Shown piece by piece: positions 10,471 through 19,077 of a DNA stretch of 64,000 nucleotides. The DNA lies in NCBI GenBank assembly GCA_003573975.1, contig AP018533.1, positions 372,001-436,000 of the forward strand. The letters are read 5' to 3'. The position numbers and the translations under genes are program-made. Under the pieces are notes generated by a model. The model worked only from the letters and a program-made list of their open reading frames with translations, did not search any database and was not told where the DNA came from. The stretch comes from Clostridiales bacterium CCNA10. GTDB lineage: Bacteria; Bacillota; Clostridia; Oscillospirales; Oscillospiraceae. Each line of letters opens with the position of its first letter. Positions within the stretch are counted from its first letter, which is position 1.

Positions 10471-10842
10471 ATGAAGAAAATGTTAAAAAATTCCGAAGTG
10501 TTTGAGCGGCTCCACTCGCTCAAGCCACTGCTGTCCCGGCGGGATCGGATCGGTTACATCGCCGCCCGGAACTACCGCTTTCTCTCCAACTCCCTGGTGG
10601 AATATGAGACCATCCGCCTCAGCCTGATCGAAAAGTACGGAGAGGAAGGGAAGGATGAACGGGGACAGCCCACCTTTGTCCTCAAAATGGAGTCCCCCAA
10701 TTTCAAGACGTTCTGTGACGAGCTGGCTCCCTTCAACGAGATGACCCATGAGGTGGAGCTGATGACCGCCAAGTACAGCGAAGCGGAGGGGAACCTGACG
10801 GGGGAGGAAATTTTGGCCATCGACTGGATGCTGGAAGATTAG
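10471..10842 (+). CDS. Small phage tail-module protein, function unknown
   Basis: A 123-residue, highly charged and mostly helical protein lying seven bases after the hub gene and before the first fibre gene. Many Firmicutes phages have a protein of this size and position (DUF1617-like), but the match is by context only. No membrane segment, signal peptide or catalytic motif is visible. It ends in an acidic LTGEEILAIDWMLED tail. Confidence 0.6.
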   Translation: MKKMLKNSEVFERLHSLKPLLSRRDRIGYIAARNYRFLSNSLVEYETIRLSLIEKYGEEGKDERGQPTFVLKMESPNFKTFCDELAPFNEMTHEVELMTAKYSEAEGNLTGEEILAIDWMLED

Positions 10843-10855
10843 GAGGTGGTCCGAT

Positions 10856-12163
10856 TTGGCCGACATCAGCAGTTTTTTGAAGAAGATTCTGGAGGCGATC
10901 TACGGTGAGGAGGTGCGGGGTTCCATCCACGACGCCCTTGCCGCCATGAATAAGGAGTCCTCCAGCGCCATGGAGTTTGCCGCCACGGCCAAGGACTCCG
11001 CCAAGGCCTCCGCGGAAAAAGCCAAGAACGAGGCGGACACCGCCGGGCAGAAGGCGGCCGAAGCCCTGGACTCCGCCGGGAAAGCCGCCCAGTCTGAAAC
11101 CAACGCCAAAGCCTCGGAGACTGCGGCGGAGGGGTACGCGGACCTCGCCGTTGACGCAGCGGAACGGGCCGGAACCTCGGAGGAGAACGCCAAGGCCTCG
11201 GAGCAGACGGCTCTGCAACAGGCCAGAGAGGCGGAGGAGTCCAAGAACGCCGCTGCTCTCAGCGAGGCCGAAGCCAAGGCGGCAGAAGAGCGGGCTAAGG
11301 AGGTCCGCAATCAGGTGGAGACCCTGGGTGCCCAAGCCACGGCAGACGCCGCAGCGGCTCAGGAAGCCAGGACCGCCACGGAGGCGGCGCGGGACGCGGC
11401 CAAGGTTAGTGAAACCAACGCAAAGGCCTCGGAGACCAAGGCGGAAGACGCCAAAGCGGGCGCGGAAGCGGCGAAGGAAGCCGCCCTGTCCGCCCAAGAG
11501 AGCGCCGAGGAGGACGCCCTGACCGCCGCCCAGTCCAAGGAGGACGCAGAAGCGGCCAGGACAGCCGCGGAACAGGCCAAGGCCGACGCCCTTGACAGCG
11601 CCGCAGAGGCCGCCGGAAGCGCAGCCAAAGCGGAGCAGTACAGCGGCAAGCCGCCCAAGCCTCAAAATGGAACCTGGTGGATCTGGGACGCGGAGACAGG
11701 GGCCTATTACGACAGCCACATCAGCTGTGAGCTGCAAGGCCCCATCGGCGTGGGCATCCAGGACATCCGGCTGACCAAGGGTGACCACTCGCCGGGCACC
11801 ACGGATATTTACACGGTGCATATGACAGACGGGTCTACCTACACCATTTCGGTCTACAACGGCCTGAACGGTACGGGCGCCGGCGACGTATTGGGTATCT
11901 CCTTCGACCTGGTCATCCCCGCCGAGGGGTGGTCGGAGGGGGGCGTCACCATTGCGGACGAGCGGCTTTTGGCCCTGGGCACCCACAAGTATTTCCTCAG
12001 CGCGGACGAAGCCTGTAAGGAGGAGTTCCTCGACTGCAATGTGCAGCCCAAGAACATCACCACCTCGGGCTTTCTCACCCTGACCTGCGACACAGAGCCG
12101 GCGGCGGACCTGACGGTCAACCTGATCCGGCTGGAGCTGTCGGGGAACGGGGCCATTCAGTAA
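10856..12163 (+). CDS. Tail fibre / baseplate protein with long alanine-rich coiled coil
   Basis: A 435-residue protein starting with TTG at 10856 after a strong AGGAGGTGG site. Residues ~1-30 form a head (SSFLKKILEAIYGEEVRGSI), 35-260 are an Ala/Glu/Lys coiled coil with recurring ETNAKASE blocks, and the C-terminal ~170 residues form a beta domain beginning KPPKPQNGTWWIWD. The last ~55 residues (ITTSG..LTCDTEP..LTV.LIRLEL) resemble the C-terminus of the gene at 13741, suggesting a shared terminal module. The likely role is a trimeric fibre in the receptor-binding apparatus. Confidence 0.8.
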   Translation: MADISSFLKKILEAIYGEEVRGSIHDALAAMNKESSSAMEFAATAKDSAKASAEKAKNEADTAGQKAAEALDSAGKAAQSETNAKASETAAEGYADLAVDAAERAGTSEENAKASEQTALQQAREAEESKNAAALSEAEAKAAEERAKEVRNQVETLGAQATADAAAAQEARTATEAARDAAKVSETNAKASETKAEDAKAGAEAAKEAALSAQESAEEDALTAAQSKEDAEAARTAAEQAKADALDSAAEAAGSAAKAEQYSGKPPKPQNGTWWIWDAETGAYYDSHISCELQGPIGVGIQDIRLTKGDHSPGTTDIYTVHMTDGSTYTISVYNGLNGTGAGDVLGISFDLVIPAEGWSEGGVTIADERLLALGTHKYFLSADEACKEEFLDCNVQPKNITTSGFLTLTCDTEPAADLTVNLIRLELSGNGAIQ

Positions 12164-12180
12164 GCAAGGAGGCGAAGCCC

Positions 12181-12717
12181 ATGGAGATCGCAGTGAAAGC
12201 AACCTATGCCCATCTGGTCAAGGATGAGAGTCTGGTACAGAACTCCGACAAGCTCTATATTGTGGAGTTCCGCTTTGATCAGAGCTGGGATGGTTATGCC
12301 AAATCGGCTGTCTTTGAAGCCGGCGGCGTACAGCAGCCGCCTGTGGCGTTGACGGATGACCGATGCATTATTCCGGCTGAGTGTTTGAAACGGGCCGGAA
12401 TCAATCTCAAAATCGGAGTTTCCGGCATTAAGGATGGGGTTCAGAAAGACACGGTATGGTGTCTGGCCAGCAAGATCATGTACGCGCTTGACCCCACACA
12501 ACTGATGCCGCCCACCCACATCGATGGAGACGTGAAGGCCCAGATCCTTGAGGTCATCCGGGAAAATACTGCTACAGATGCAGAGGTTCAGGAAGTCCTC
12601 GACAATGCATTCCAGTCCTCCTGGATACCTCCCGAAAATCCTGAGGCTCCGGACAATACCGCCACTAACGAAGAGGTGGAGGACATTCTCGATGATGTTT
12701 TCGGCGAAGAGCCGTAA
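12181..12717 (+). CDS. Phage baseplate/fibre component with two ATxxEV motifs
   Basis: A 178-residue protein preceded by AGGAGG. The first ~115 residues form a beta-rich domain (YIVEFRFDQSWDGYAKSAVF), a pattern seen in Firmicutes phage tail-appendage proteins. The C-terminal third is an acidic tether with two copies of a short motif, TATDAEVQEVLDNAF and TATNEEVEDILDDVFG, which recurs at the end of the next gene. Codon use is slightly less GC-rich than the tail genes upstream. Function beyond tail appendage is not known. Confidence 0.7.
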   Translation: MEIAVKATYAHLVKDESLVQNSDKLYIVEFRFDQSWDGYAKSAVFEAGGVQQPPVALTDDRCIIPAECLKRAGINLKIGVSGIKDGVQKDTVWCLASKIMYALDPTQLMPPTHIDGDVKAQILEVIRENTATDAEVQEVLDNAFQSSWIPPENPEAPDNTATNEEVEDILDDVFGEEP

Positions 12718-12744
12718 ACAAATATTTTTAAGGAGGACATATTT

Positions 12745-13677
12745 ATGTCTAAACACACTACTCTCGAACAGATGAAGCTTCTGGCTCAGCGCACCAAGGG
12801 TGAGATCAGCAAGGTCGAATCCAAGTCCCTGGTAGGCGTTAAGGTCAACGGCGTTGCCCTGGCCATCGCCGACAAGATGGTGGACATTCTGATTGCTTCT
12901 GGTGCTACCAACGGCACTCTGTCTGTTGCCGGCAAGGATGTTGCGGTGACGGGTCTGGCGGCCCTGGCCTACAAGGCTCAGATCTCTGAGGCCGATCTGG
13001 ATACCGCTCTGAAGGCTGTGCTGGACGGCAAGGCTTCCGGCGCCGATCTGGCCACTCTGATCGGTACGGATGCTGGTAAGAGCGCCCGCACCATCGCCAA
13101 CGAGGAGCTGGCCGCTCAGCTGATCCCCGAGGGCGCCCAGGAGGCCCTGGATACTCTGACTGAGATTGCTCAGTGGATTCAGGATCACCCCAATGACGCT
13201 TCCGCGATGAACGCCGCCATCACCAAGCTGAACGGTATCGTTGCCGGTATTGGCGGCGACGAGGACGAGTACGCCACCGTAATGGCCGCCATTGAAGGCA
13301 AGATCACCGCCGCGCTGAAGGACATTGCCTCCGGCGCGACCAAGGTGGAGAAGTCCGAGGTCAACGGCAACATCAAGATCAATGGCCAGGAGACCGTGGT
13401 CTACACTCACCCTGCCGCTGAGGCGGTCGAAGCCGGCTTCAAGAAGGTCGGTAAGGACAATCAGGGTCATGCGGTCATCGGCGACGATGTGACCAAGGAG
13501 GATATCGTTGCTCTCGGTATCCCCGCACAGGACACCACCTATCAGCCTGCTACCAGCCAGGCAAATGGTCTGATGTCCAAGGAGGACAAGATCAAGCTGG
13601 ACAGCATTGAGGTTGCGACTGATGAGGAAGTCAATCAGATGCTGGATGAGGTCTTTGGCGCCGCTGTTGGCGTCTGA
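12745..13677 (+). CDS. Tail fibre protein
   Basis: A 310-residue protein with AAGGAGG eight bases before the ATG. It opens with HTTLEQMKLLAQRTK, a head motif shared with the gene at 13741 (ATTLEQLRALAERGK), and ends with VATDEEVNQMLDEVFG, the motif found twice in the previous gene. The middle is regular and helix-rich with short glycine turns, as in fibre shafts. A terminator-like hairpin follows. Codon bias is strong, consistent with an abundant structural protein. Confidence 0.75.
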   Translation: MSKHTTLEQMKLLAQRTKGEISKVESKSLVGVKVNGVALAIADKMVDILIASGATNGTLSVAGKDVAVTGLAALAYKAQISEADLDTALKAVLDGKASGADLATLIGTDAGKSARTIANEELAAQLIPEGAQEALDTLTEIAQWIQDHPNDASAMNAAITKLNGIVAGIGGDEDEYATVMAAIEGKITAALKDIASGATKVEKSEVNGNIKINGQETVVYTHPAAEAVEAGFKKVGKDNQGHAVIGDDVTKEDIVALGIPAQDTTYQPATSQANGLMSKEDKIKLDSIEVATDEEVNQMLDEVFGAAVGV

Positions 13678-13685
13678 TAACCGCG

Positions 13686-13723
13686 GAGGGGGATGGGGTA
13701 TTCCTGTCCCCCTCTTATTTTTT
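13686..13723 (+). terminator. Intrinsic terminator-like hairpin between fibre genes
   Basis: GAGGGGGA pairs with TCCCCCTC across a 13-nt loop and is followed by TTATTTTTT. It may reduce read-through from the abundant fibre transcript into the DGR cassette. Confidence 0.6.
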
Positions 13724-13740
13724 CGGAAAGGAGCTCTAAC

Positions 13741-14130
13741 ATGGCAGAGAACAAAGCCACAACCTTAGAGCAGTTGCGGGCTCTGGCAGAAAGGGGAAAA
13801 CTCGATACCCTGAACCGCGTCGACCAGCTTTTAGAGTCGATCATTCCTCTGCTGGAGGGCGCACAGCATAGCGGTACTACCGTTACTCTGCCGGCCGAGA
13901 ACTGGAGCGGCAGAGCTCAGACTGTAAAGGACAACATCCTTTTGGCTGACGAAAAATACTGGTATATTGTGTGCGCTGACGCGGATTGCTTTATGGCAGT
14001 CAGCGAGACTGGCGTGAAAGCTGACAATATCACCGTTAACGGTCAGGTCACCTTTCACTGCGAGGTAACTCCAACGGAAAATCTGACCATTTATATTTTG
14101 CGACTGGAGGTCGAGCAGAATAATGAGTAA
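13741..14130 (+). CDS. Small fibre-associated protein upstream of DGR variable protein
   Basis: A 129-residue protein from ATG 13741 with AAAGGAG nine bases upstream. An N-terminal helical head (ATTLEQLRALAERGK) is shared with the preceding fibre, and the C-terminal domain (TLPAENWSG ... NITVNGQVTFHCEVTPTENLTI) is related to the end of the 10856 fibre. It overlaps the variable-protein gene by 8 bp, so the two are probably translationally coupled. Likely role: adaptor or chaperone of the fibre, by inference from domain sharing. Confidence 0.65.
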   Translation: MAENKATTLEQLRALAERGKLDTLNRVDQLLESIIPLLEGAQHSGTTVTLPAENWSGRAQTVKDNILLADEKYWYIVCADADCFMAVSETGVKADNITVNGQVTFHCEVTPTENLTIYILRLEVEQNNE

Positions 14131-16864
14131 TGCAAACGTCGGCAAGGTCTTTAACATGACCGGCGGCAGCGGCGGAGGCGGTACTCTGAGGCTGGAGACC
14201 CTGACAATTACCAAGCCGCCCCAAAAGACCACCTACAAGTCCGGAGAGTCCTTTGACCCCACGGGCATGGTCGTTACCGCGGGCTATGGGTATGGTCTCA
14301 CTTCGGATGTGACCGGATATTCCGTGTCTCCCCAAGTCCTTACGGATGGAGTGACGGAGGTGGTTATCACCTATACCGAAGGCCGCATCACCAAGACGGC
14401 AAGTGTGCCGGTTACTGTGCAGAAGGTGCTGGTATCCATTGCCGTTACCAACAACCCCTCCAAGATGGTCTATCACTATCTGGAGGAATTTGCCCCTGCG
14501 GGAATGGTGGTCACTGCCAAATTCTCGGATGACTCTACGGAGGAGGTTTCGGGATACACCTATCCCAAGACCGCTTTCTCTACTTTGGGGAGCCGTCCGG
14601 TGGAGATCGGTTATACCTATGAGGGCGTGACCAAGACCGCCAGCTTGAATGTTACAGTCAACCCCATTGAGGTGGCTGTCCCTGTTCAAAATGGAGTCCT
14701 TACCTATGACGGGACTGGCAAAACTCCGTCCTGGACTGGGTATGATCCGTCGAAGATGACCATTTCCGGCACGACCAACGGCGTGAACGCTGGGTCCTAT
14801 TCCGCACGGTTTAATCTGTCGTATGGATATCAGTTCCCCGGCGGCTTGGATGAGGCCACGGTTGAGTGGATCATTGACCGGGCGGTCATCGCTTCTCTTC
14901 CGGTGCAGAACAATGTACTGGCGGCCAACGGCAAACCGCAGGCTCCCACCTGGGCCAACTACGACATCGGTCAGTTGACCATTGGCGGAGACCGATCTGG
15001 AACTGACGCAGGCGATTACAAAGCCACATTTACTCCTACCGCCAACTACAAGTGGTGGGACGGTTCCATTGAGGCCAAGGAGGTCAAGTGGACCATCACC
15101 AGCGTTATTGTACCCGTTCCTACGCAGAAGGGCTCGCCGACCTATACGGGAGCGCCCCAGACACCGGAATGGGATAACTTTGACCAGGTGAATTCCAAAG
15201 TGCAGGTGACCGCACAGACCAATGCCGGCACCCACTCTGCCACATTTATTCTTCTGAATGGCATGTGGTCGGACGGTTCTACGACCAATAAAACCGTTCA
15301 GTGGAGCATCGGCCGAGCTTCCATCGCCAAGGTTCCCGCCCAGAGCGGAGCTTTGAAGTATGATGGGAACCCCAAAACTCCGGTGTGGGACGCCAATTAT
15401 GATCCAAACAAAATGACGGTATCTGTAGAGGCGAAGGTCAACGCCGGCACAGGGTACACTGCCGCCTTTACACCGGATTCCAACCATCAGTGGTGGGATG
15501 GCACGGTGGACGCCAAGACAGCTACCTGGGCTATCGGCAAGGGCGATCAGGTCGTATCTGTAAGTCCGACAAGTGTGACGCTGAATACCGGCGCCCGAAG
15601 CGCCAAGTTTACCGTGACCCGAAAGGGCGACGGCGTGATCTCTGCCGTTTCCAATAATGTTGGTGTGGCTACGATCGGTAACATCAATCAGCAGACCGGC
15701 GAGGTTACGGTGAACAGTGTAAATAACATCACCGGCACGACTACAATTATTGTTAAAGTAGCTGCGGGAGCCAACTATCTGGCTGGGGCCGATAAGCAGG
15801 TAGCAGTCAATGCCCAGTTCGTGACCATCTACGGCGTGGAATGGGACTGGACCAGCAGCGGCCCCACCAAGGGTAAGCGCACCGACGGAGCGGCGGGCTT
15901 TGGGGACCCCAACCCGGCGGTGAACAATGGCTCCGGCTCCTCGCCCTTTGACAATCTGTACCCCTGGAGCGGCATGGTCAAGGAGACCCGCACCGGCGGC
16001 GTGATGGTCAAGGAGCCCAAGTATTGGTACAAGTGGACCAAGAGCGGTAAGAAGCTGAAGCTTCAGATCGCAGACGGCCCTGTGGAAGGGTTCCATGTTG
16101 ACCCGGTGAATATGGACCGTGGGGACGGCCTTGGAGAGCTGGACTTCTCCTACATCGCCCGGTATCACTGCGCAAATGGCACCTACAAGTCGGAGACCAA
16201 CAAGGCCCAGCAGGTGAGCATCACCCGGAGCACGGCACGAACCCAGATCCACAACCTGGGGGCCAACATCTGGCAGCTGGACTTTGCCCAGATGTGGTAT
16301 GTAAACATGCTGTTTCTGGTGGAGTTCGCGGATTGGAACGGCGAGCGGATCGGCCGGGGCTGCTCGGCCAGCAACTCCAAGGAGAACAACGGGCGTACGG
16401 ACGCTATGAAGTACCACACCGGTACTACGGCGGCCAATCGGGATACTTACGGTTTCACACAGTACCGGAACATCGAGGGCTGGTGGGACAATGTGTACGA
16501 CTGGATGGACGGCTGCTATTACAATGGCAACGGCCTGAACGTCATCAAGAATCCCAATCAGTTCAGCGACAGTGCCAACGGCGTGCTTGTCGGTAAGCCG
16601 GTTGCTGGTTACCCGAAGGACTTCGCCATCCCGACCCAAAGCGGGCTGGAGTGGGCGCTGTATCCCTCTGAGGCTGGCGGCAGTACCACCACGTATGTCC
16701 CGGATTACTGGGGTTTCTACGGTAGTGACCCGTGCCTGTGCCGCGGCGGTTACTATTACCAGAGCCAGGGTCGCGGGCCGTTCTACGTGTACTGCTACAG
16801 TGCGTCGGGCGCGGGCTCCGACATCGGCTGTCGCCTCCAGGAACGCCCGCCGAAGGCGGCGTGA
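14123..16864 (+). CDS. DGR variable protein: Ig-like repeats plus C-type-lectin-fold target domain
   Basis: A 913-residue protein. Residues ~20-190 hold two bacterial Ig-like (Big_3-type) domains with FxPxGMVVTA patterns. Residues ~195-480 hold four MBG/YDG-like repeats marked by VPVQNGxLxYDGxxKTPxW. Residues ~480-565 form another beta domain. Residues ~570-913 form a lectin-type/formylglycine-enzyme-like fold with DGCYYNGNG and a final GCRL. The variable repeat covers residues ~858-905. In the template, Asn codons (AAY) align with Tyr, Gly, Ser, Asp and Cys in this protein, which is the hallmark of DGR mutagenesis of exposed binding residues. It is the presumed receptor-binding fibre tip. 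Confidence 0.92.
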   Translation: MSNANVGKVFNMTGGSGGGGTLRLETLTITKPPQKTTYKSGESFDPTGMVVTAGYGYGLTSDVTGYSVSPQVLTDGVTEVVITYTEGRITKTASVPVTVQKVLVSIAVTNNPSKMVYHYLEEFAPAGMVVTAKFSDDSTEEVSGYTYPKTAFSTLGSRPVEIGYTYEGVTKTASLNVTVNPIEVAVPVQNGVLTYDGTGKTPSWTGYDPSKMTISGTTNGVNAGSYSARFNLSYGYQFPGGLDEATVEWIIDRAVIASLPVQNNVLAANGKPQAPTWANYDIGQLTIGGDRSGTDAGDYKATFTPTANYKWWDGSIEAKEVKWTITSVIVPVPTQKGSPTYTGAPQTPEWDNFDQVNSKVQVTAQTNAGTHSATFILLNGMWSDGSTTNKTVQWSIGRASIAKVPAQSGALKYDGNPKTPVWDANYDPNKMTVSVEAKVNAGTGYTAAFTPDSNHQWWDGTVDAKTATWAIGKGDQVVSVSPTSVTLNTGARSAKFTVTRKGDGVISAVSNNVGVATIGNINQQTGEVTVNSVNNITGTTTIIVKVAAGANYLAGADKQVAVNAQFVTIYGVEWDWTSSGPTKGKRTDGAAGFGDPNPAVNNGSGSSPFDNLYPWSGMVKETRTGGVMVKEPKYWYKWTKSGKKLKLQIADGPVEGFHVDPVNMDRGDGLGELDFSYIARYHCANGTYKSETNKAQQVSITRSTARTQIHNLGANIWQLDFAQMWYVNMLFLVEFADWNGERIGRGCSASNSKENNGRTDAMKYHTGTTAANRDTYGFTQYRNIEGWWDNVYDWMDGCYYNGNGLNVIKNPNQFSDSANGVLVGKPVAGYPKDFAIPTQSGLEWALYPSEAGGSTTTYVPDYWGFYGSDPCLCRGGYYYQSQGRGPFYVYCYSASGAGSDIGCRLQERPPKAA
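16695..16836 (+). repeat. DGR variable repeat (VR)
   Basis: This 142-bp stretch at the 3' end of the variable-protein gene aligns without gaps to the template repeat 350 bp downstream. There are 23 differences: 22 fall at template adenines (16 A to G, 6 A to T, no A to C) and one is C to T at 16739. The last ~16 bases (ACATCGGCTGTCGCCT) are identical and are the likely initiation-of-mutagenic-homology end. Confidence 0.95.
16847..16859 (+). other. Short hairpin just downstream of VR
   Basis: CCGCC-GAA-GGCGG lies 10 bp after the VR end, overlapping the last codons of the variable protein. Phage DGRs often carry a hairpin/cruciform at this place that promotes template-directed retrohoming. A larger imperfect GC-rich hairpin follows at about 16885-16921. 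Confidence 0.5.
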
Positions 16865-17044
16865 CCATTCCCCTGGGGAGGAGGGGGTTTGGGGTGAGGG
16901 GACCGCAGTCCCTTCCCCCAAGCTCCGGCCTTCCACGCATTTCAAAATGGAGCGGAAGGGCTCCTTTTCACCTTAATAAGAACAACATTTGAAACCGCTC
17001 TTCTTTGGTAAGAGGAGAGCGCGGGGTCGACTTTGCAGCAGACG

Positions 17045-17186
17045 ATGTCCCGGATAACTGGAATTTCAACGGTAGTAACCCGTGCCTGCACCACGGCGGT
17101 AACTATAACCAGAACCAGAATCACGGGCCGTTCTACGTGAACTACAACAGTGCGTCGAACACGAACTCCAACATCGGCTGTCGCCT
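17045..17186 (+). ncRNA. DGR template repeat (TR) and surrounding non-coding template RNA
   Basis: The adenine-rich partner of the VR. Its AAC/AAT codons occupy the variable positions (DNWNFNGSN, then HHGGNYNQNQNHG in translation). It sits between the variable-protein gene and the reverse transcriptase, the usual place. The region 17187-17406 between TR and the RT start has no convincing gene and is probably the downstream part of the template RNA needed for priming. No Avd accessory gene is visible between VR and RT. Confidence 0.92.
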
Positions 17187-17406
17187 TCTTGAAGCAGACG
17201 CAGGCCATTGGGCCTGTCGGGTATGGCTGAACCTCCTATCGGTAGTCAGGGTTCCTCACCCTTTCTATTACGCAGAGTTGACCGCGCAGCACTTGCTGAC
17301 GATGAGCCGTCAGGACACAGCCTGGTACACTTCGGGCCGGGTTTCGCCCCGGAACCACCCGCGGCGATGGAACGGCTGTGAGGCTACAAGGAGGATATTA
17401 TCCCTG

Positions 17407-18467
17407 ATGAAACGAGTGAGAGTTTACCAACAAATCCTTTCGGAAGACAATCTGCGCCTGGCCATCCGGGAAGTCAATCGGGGACACCGGCGCAACGGCG
17501 ACCACAGCCTGAACAAGAAGGTCCTGGAGATCGAGGCGAATATGGATGAATATGTGGCGGAGCTGCGCAGGTTCATCGAGGACCTGGTGAGTGGAGACGC
17601 GCACATGCACCCGCCGCTGAAACGGCGGCGCTGGGACCGGAACGCGGACAGCGGAAAGGGCAAATGGCGGGACGGGGAAATTCCTACGGGGTCAAGGCCA
17701 TCAAGAAGTGGATGAAGGGAGACGCCGCCGGCACACGGTATGGCGCGGAATGCGACATCTACCACTGCTTTGAGGAGCTGGACCCGCCGTATGTTATCCA
17801 GGCGCTGAAACGGCTGTTCAAGGACCGGGAGACCCTCTGGCTGTGCGACGCCCTGATGGAATACGGCGTACTGATCGGCGCGTTCTTCTCCGCCTGGTTC
17901 CTGCACCTGGTACTCCAGCCGCTGGACCTGATGATCCACCAAAGGGAGTACGGCGTCAGCCACTACCTGCGGCAGATGGACAACTTCACCATCTTCGCCT
18001 CCAGCAAGCGGAAATTGCGGAAGCTGATCCGGGATATTCAGGCGTGGCTGGCCGACGTGGGACTAAAGCTGAAAGACAACTGGCAGGTCTTTCGGATCGG
18101 CTTTACCCCAAGGGTGGAGAAGGCCAGAGAGCATCTGCCCGAGGTCAAACGGCGCCGAAGACGGCCGAGGATTCCGTCGGCGCTGGGCTACCGGTTCGGG
18201 CACGGTTACACCATCCTCCGAAAGCACAACCTGTTTCGGCTCAAGCAAACACTGCATTTATATTACTACCGAAGGGATCGAAACCGGGTCATCTCGTTTA
18301 AGCGGGCCTCCGGCCTGATCTCACGGCTTGGGCAGCTCCGAAAGTGCGATTGTCAACGGATTTTGGAGCGGTATTACCAGCCGAAGACCATGTTCGATCT
18401 TAAGAAAGTCGTCCGAAAAGAGTGCAGACGGCTTCAGAAATTATATCCGCCCTACCAGGCGGCGTGA
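17407..18467 (+). pseudogene. DGR reverse transcriptase, broken by internal deletion/frameshift
   Basis: An N-terminal part (MKRVRVYQQILSEDNLRLAI to GKGKWRD, 17407 to ~17672) and a C-terminal part (GRGNSYGVKAIKKW onward, to 18467) lie in different frames and overlap. RT motifs in the second part are CDIYHCFEEL (first catalytic Asp), IGAFFSAWFLHLVLQPLD (the DGR-type IG...S motif) and YLRQMDNFTIF at the usual YxDD position. The finger region normally found between GKWRD and GRG (about 35-40 residues with the P..D..hh..AL pattern) is absent, so this looks like a deletion that also changed frame rather than a single-base error. The total of ~353 codons is shorter than I would expect for the lineage. 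Enzyme activity is doubtful. Confidence 0.8.
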
Positions 18468-18480
18468 AAGGAGCGGCACC

Positions 18481-18825
18481 ATGAAAGTACAAGGGATGGT
18501 TGACCCCGGCAGTTTTACCGTGGAGCGCATTCCCGGAAGCGGAAGAAGCCTTGTACGGCTTTTCCAGAACGTGACGCCTGTCCAGACCGAGGACTTCACC
18601 GGATATGAGTACGACGAGTACCATGTGGAGGTGGAGACCTGGGACGGCATCGCGGCAAACGTGCGGGAGAACTACGAGACGTTCCTGAGAAAGGGAATGG
18701 ACAACGAGATCGACCGCAGCAATCGGGCACTGTATTCCGCACAAGTGGATACGGATGCCATGAACGTGGACCAGGAATTCCGTCTGACTCTGCTGGAGCT
18801 GGGTCTGACGGAGCTGGATATTTAA
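18481..18825 (+). CDS. Small phage protein after the DGR, function unknown
   Basis: A 114-residue acidic protein; its ATG follows AAAGGAG closely after the RT stop. It has no membrane segment and ends in a helical DAMNVDQEFRLTLLELG region. Proteins of this size commonly sit between fibre/DGR genes and the lysis module in clostridial phages, together with a ~47-residue XkdX-like protein, which is what follows here. No specific function is claimed. Confidence 0.65.
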   Translation: MKVQGMVDPGSFTVERIPGSGRSLVRLFQNVTPVQTEDFTGYEYDEYHVEVETWDGIAANVRENYETFLRKGMDNEIDRSNRALYSAQVDTDAMNVDQEFRLTLLELGLTELDI

Positions 18826-18842
18826 GAAAGGGGAAAACTGCT

Positions 18843-18986
18843 ATGTTGTACCGAACTTTGAAGCGCATGATCGAGAGAGGCCAGACGGAGGGTATCGAGA
18901 CGAAGCTCGATATTTTCTATGCCGCCGACAAAATCAGCGAGAGCGAGTATCAGGAACTGCTCGGGATGCTGAGTCCCAAAGCCTAA
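18843..18986 (+). CDS. 47-residue XkdX-like small tail-module protein
   Basis: Starts at ATG 18843 with AAAGGGG upstream and encodes MLYRTLKRMIERGQTEG ... ISESEYQELLGML. A short protein with the YRTLKRMIERG / I(S/T)xxEYxEL pattern is typical of the XkdX family found next to phage fibre genes. The spacing of 17 bp to the preceding gene supports real translation. Confidence 0.7.
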   Translation: MLYRTLKRMIERGQTEGIETKLDIFYAADKISESEYQELLGMLSPKA

Positions 18987-19020
18987 GCTTTCCAAATTTG
19001 CCTGCTTTGAAGGAGGTTGG

Positions 19021-19077
19021 ATGATGGCGGAAGAAAAGAAACCCACCTTTGTCGAGGTGGGTGATCGGTTAACATGA
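19021..19077 (+). CDS. 18-codon leader-like peptide overlapping next gene
   Basis: Starts at ATG 19021 after GGAGGTTGG and ends at TGA 19075-19077, overlapping the next ATG (19074) as ATGA. The coding stretch contains a hairpin (ACCCACC / GGTGGGT). It could be a coupling peptide that delivers ribosomes to the membrane-protein gene, or simply the strong ribosome site of an extended gene region. The role is inferred. Confidence 0.4.
   Translation: MMAEEKKPTFVEVGDRLT

Noticed and set aside
14048..16945. Minus-strand open frame of 965 codons opposite the DGR variable protein
   Set aside because: The plus strand has recognisable Ig-like and lectin-type domains and VR homology; this frame is a shadow.
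17005..17208. Reading frame through the template repeat as a protein gene
   Set aside because: The translation resembles the variable protein only because TR is its homologue; the TR acts as RNA.
17407..18467. Group II intron or retron RT
   Set aside because: No maturase or intron domains, and the neighbouring TR/VR pair with adenine-specific differences identifies a DGR.
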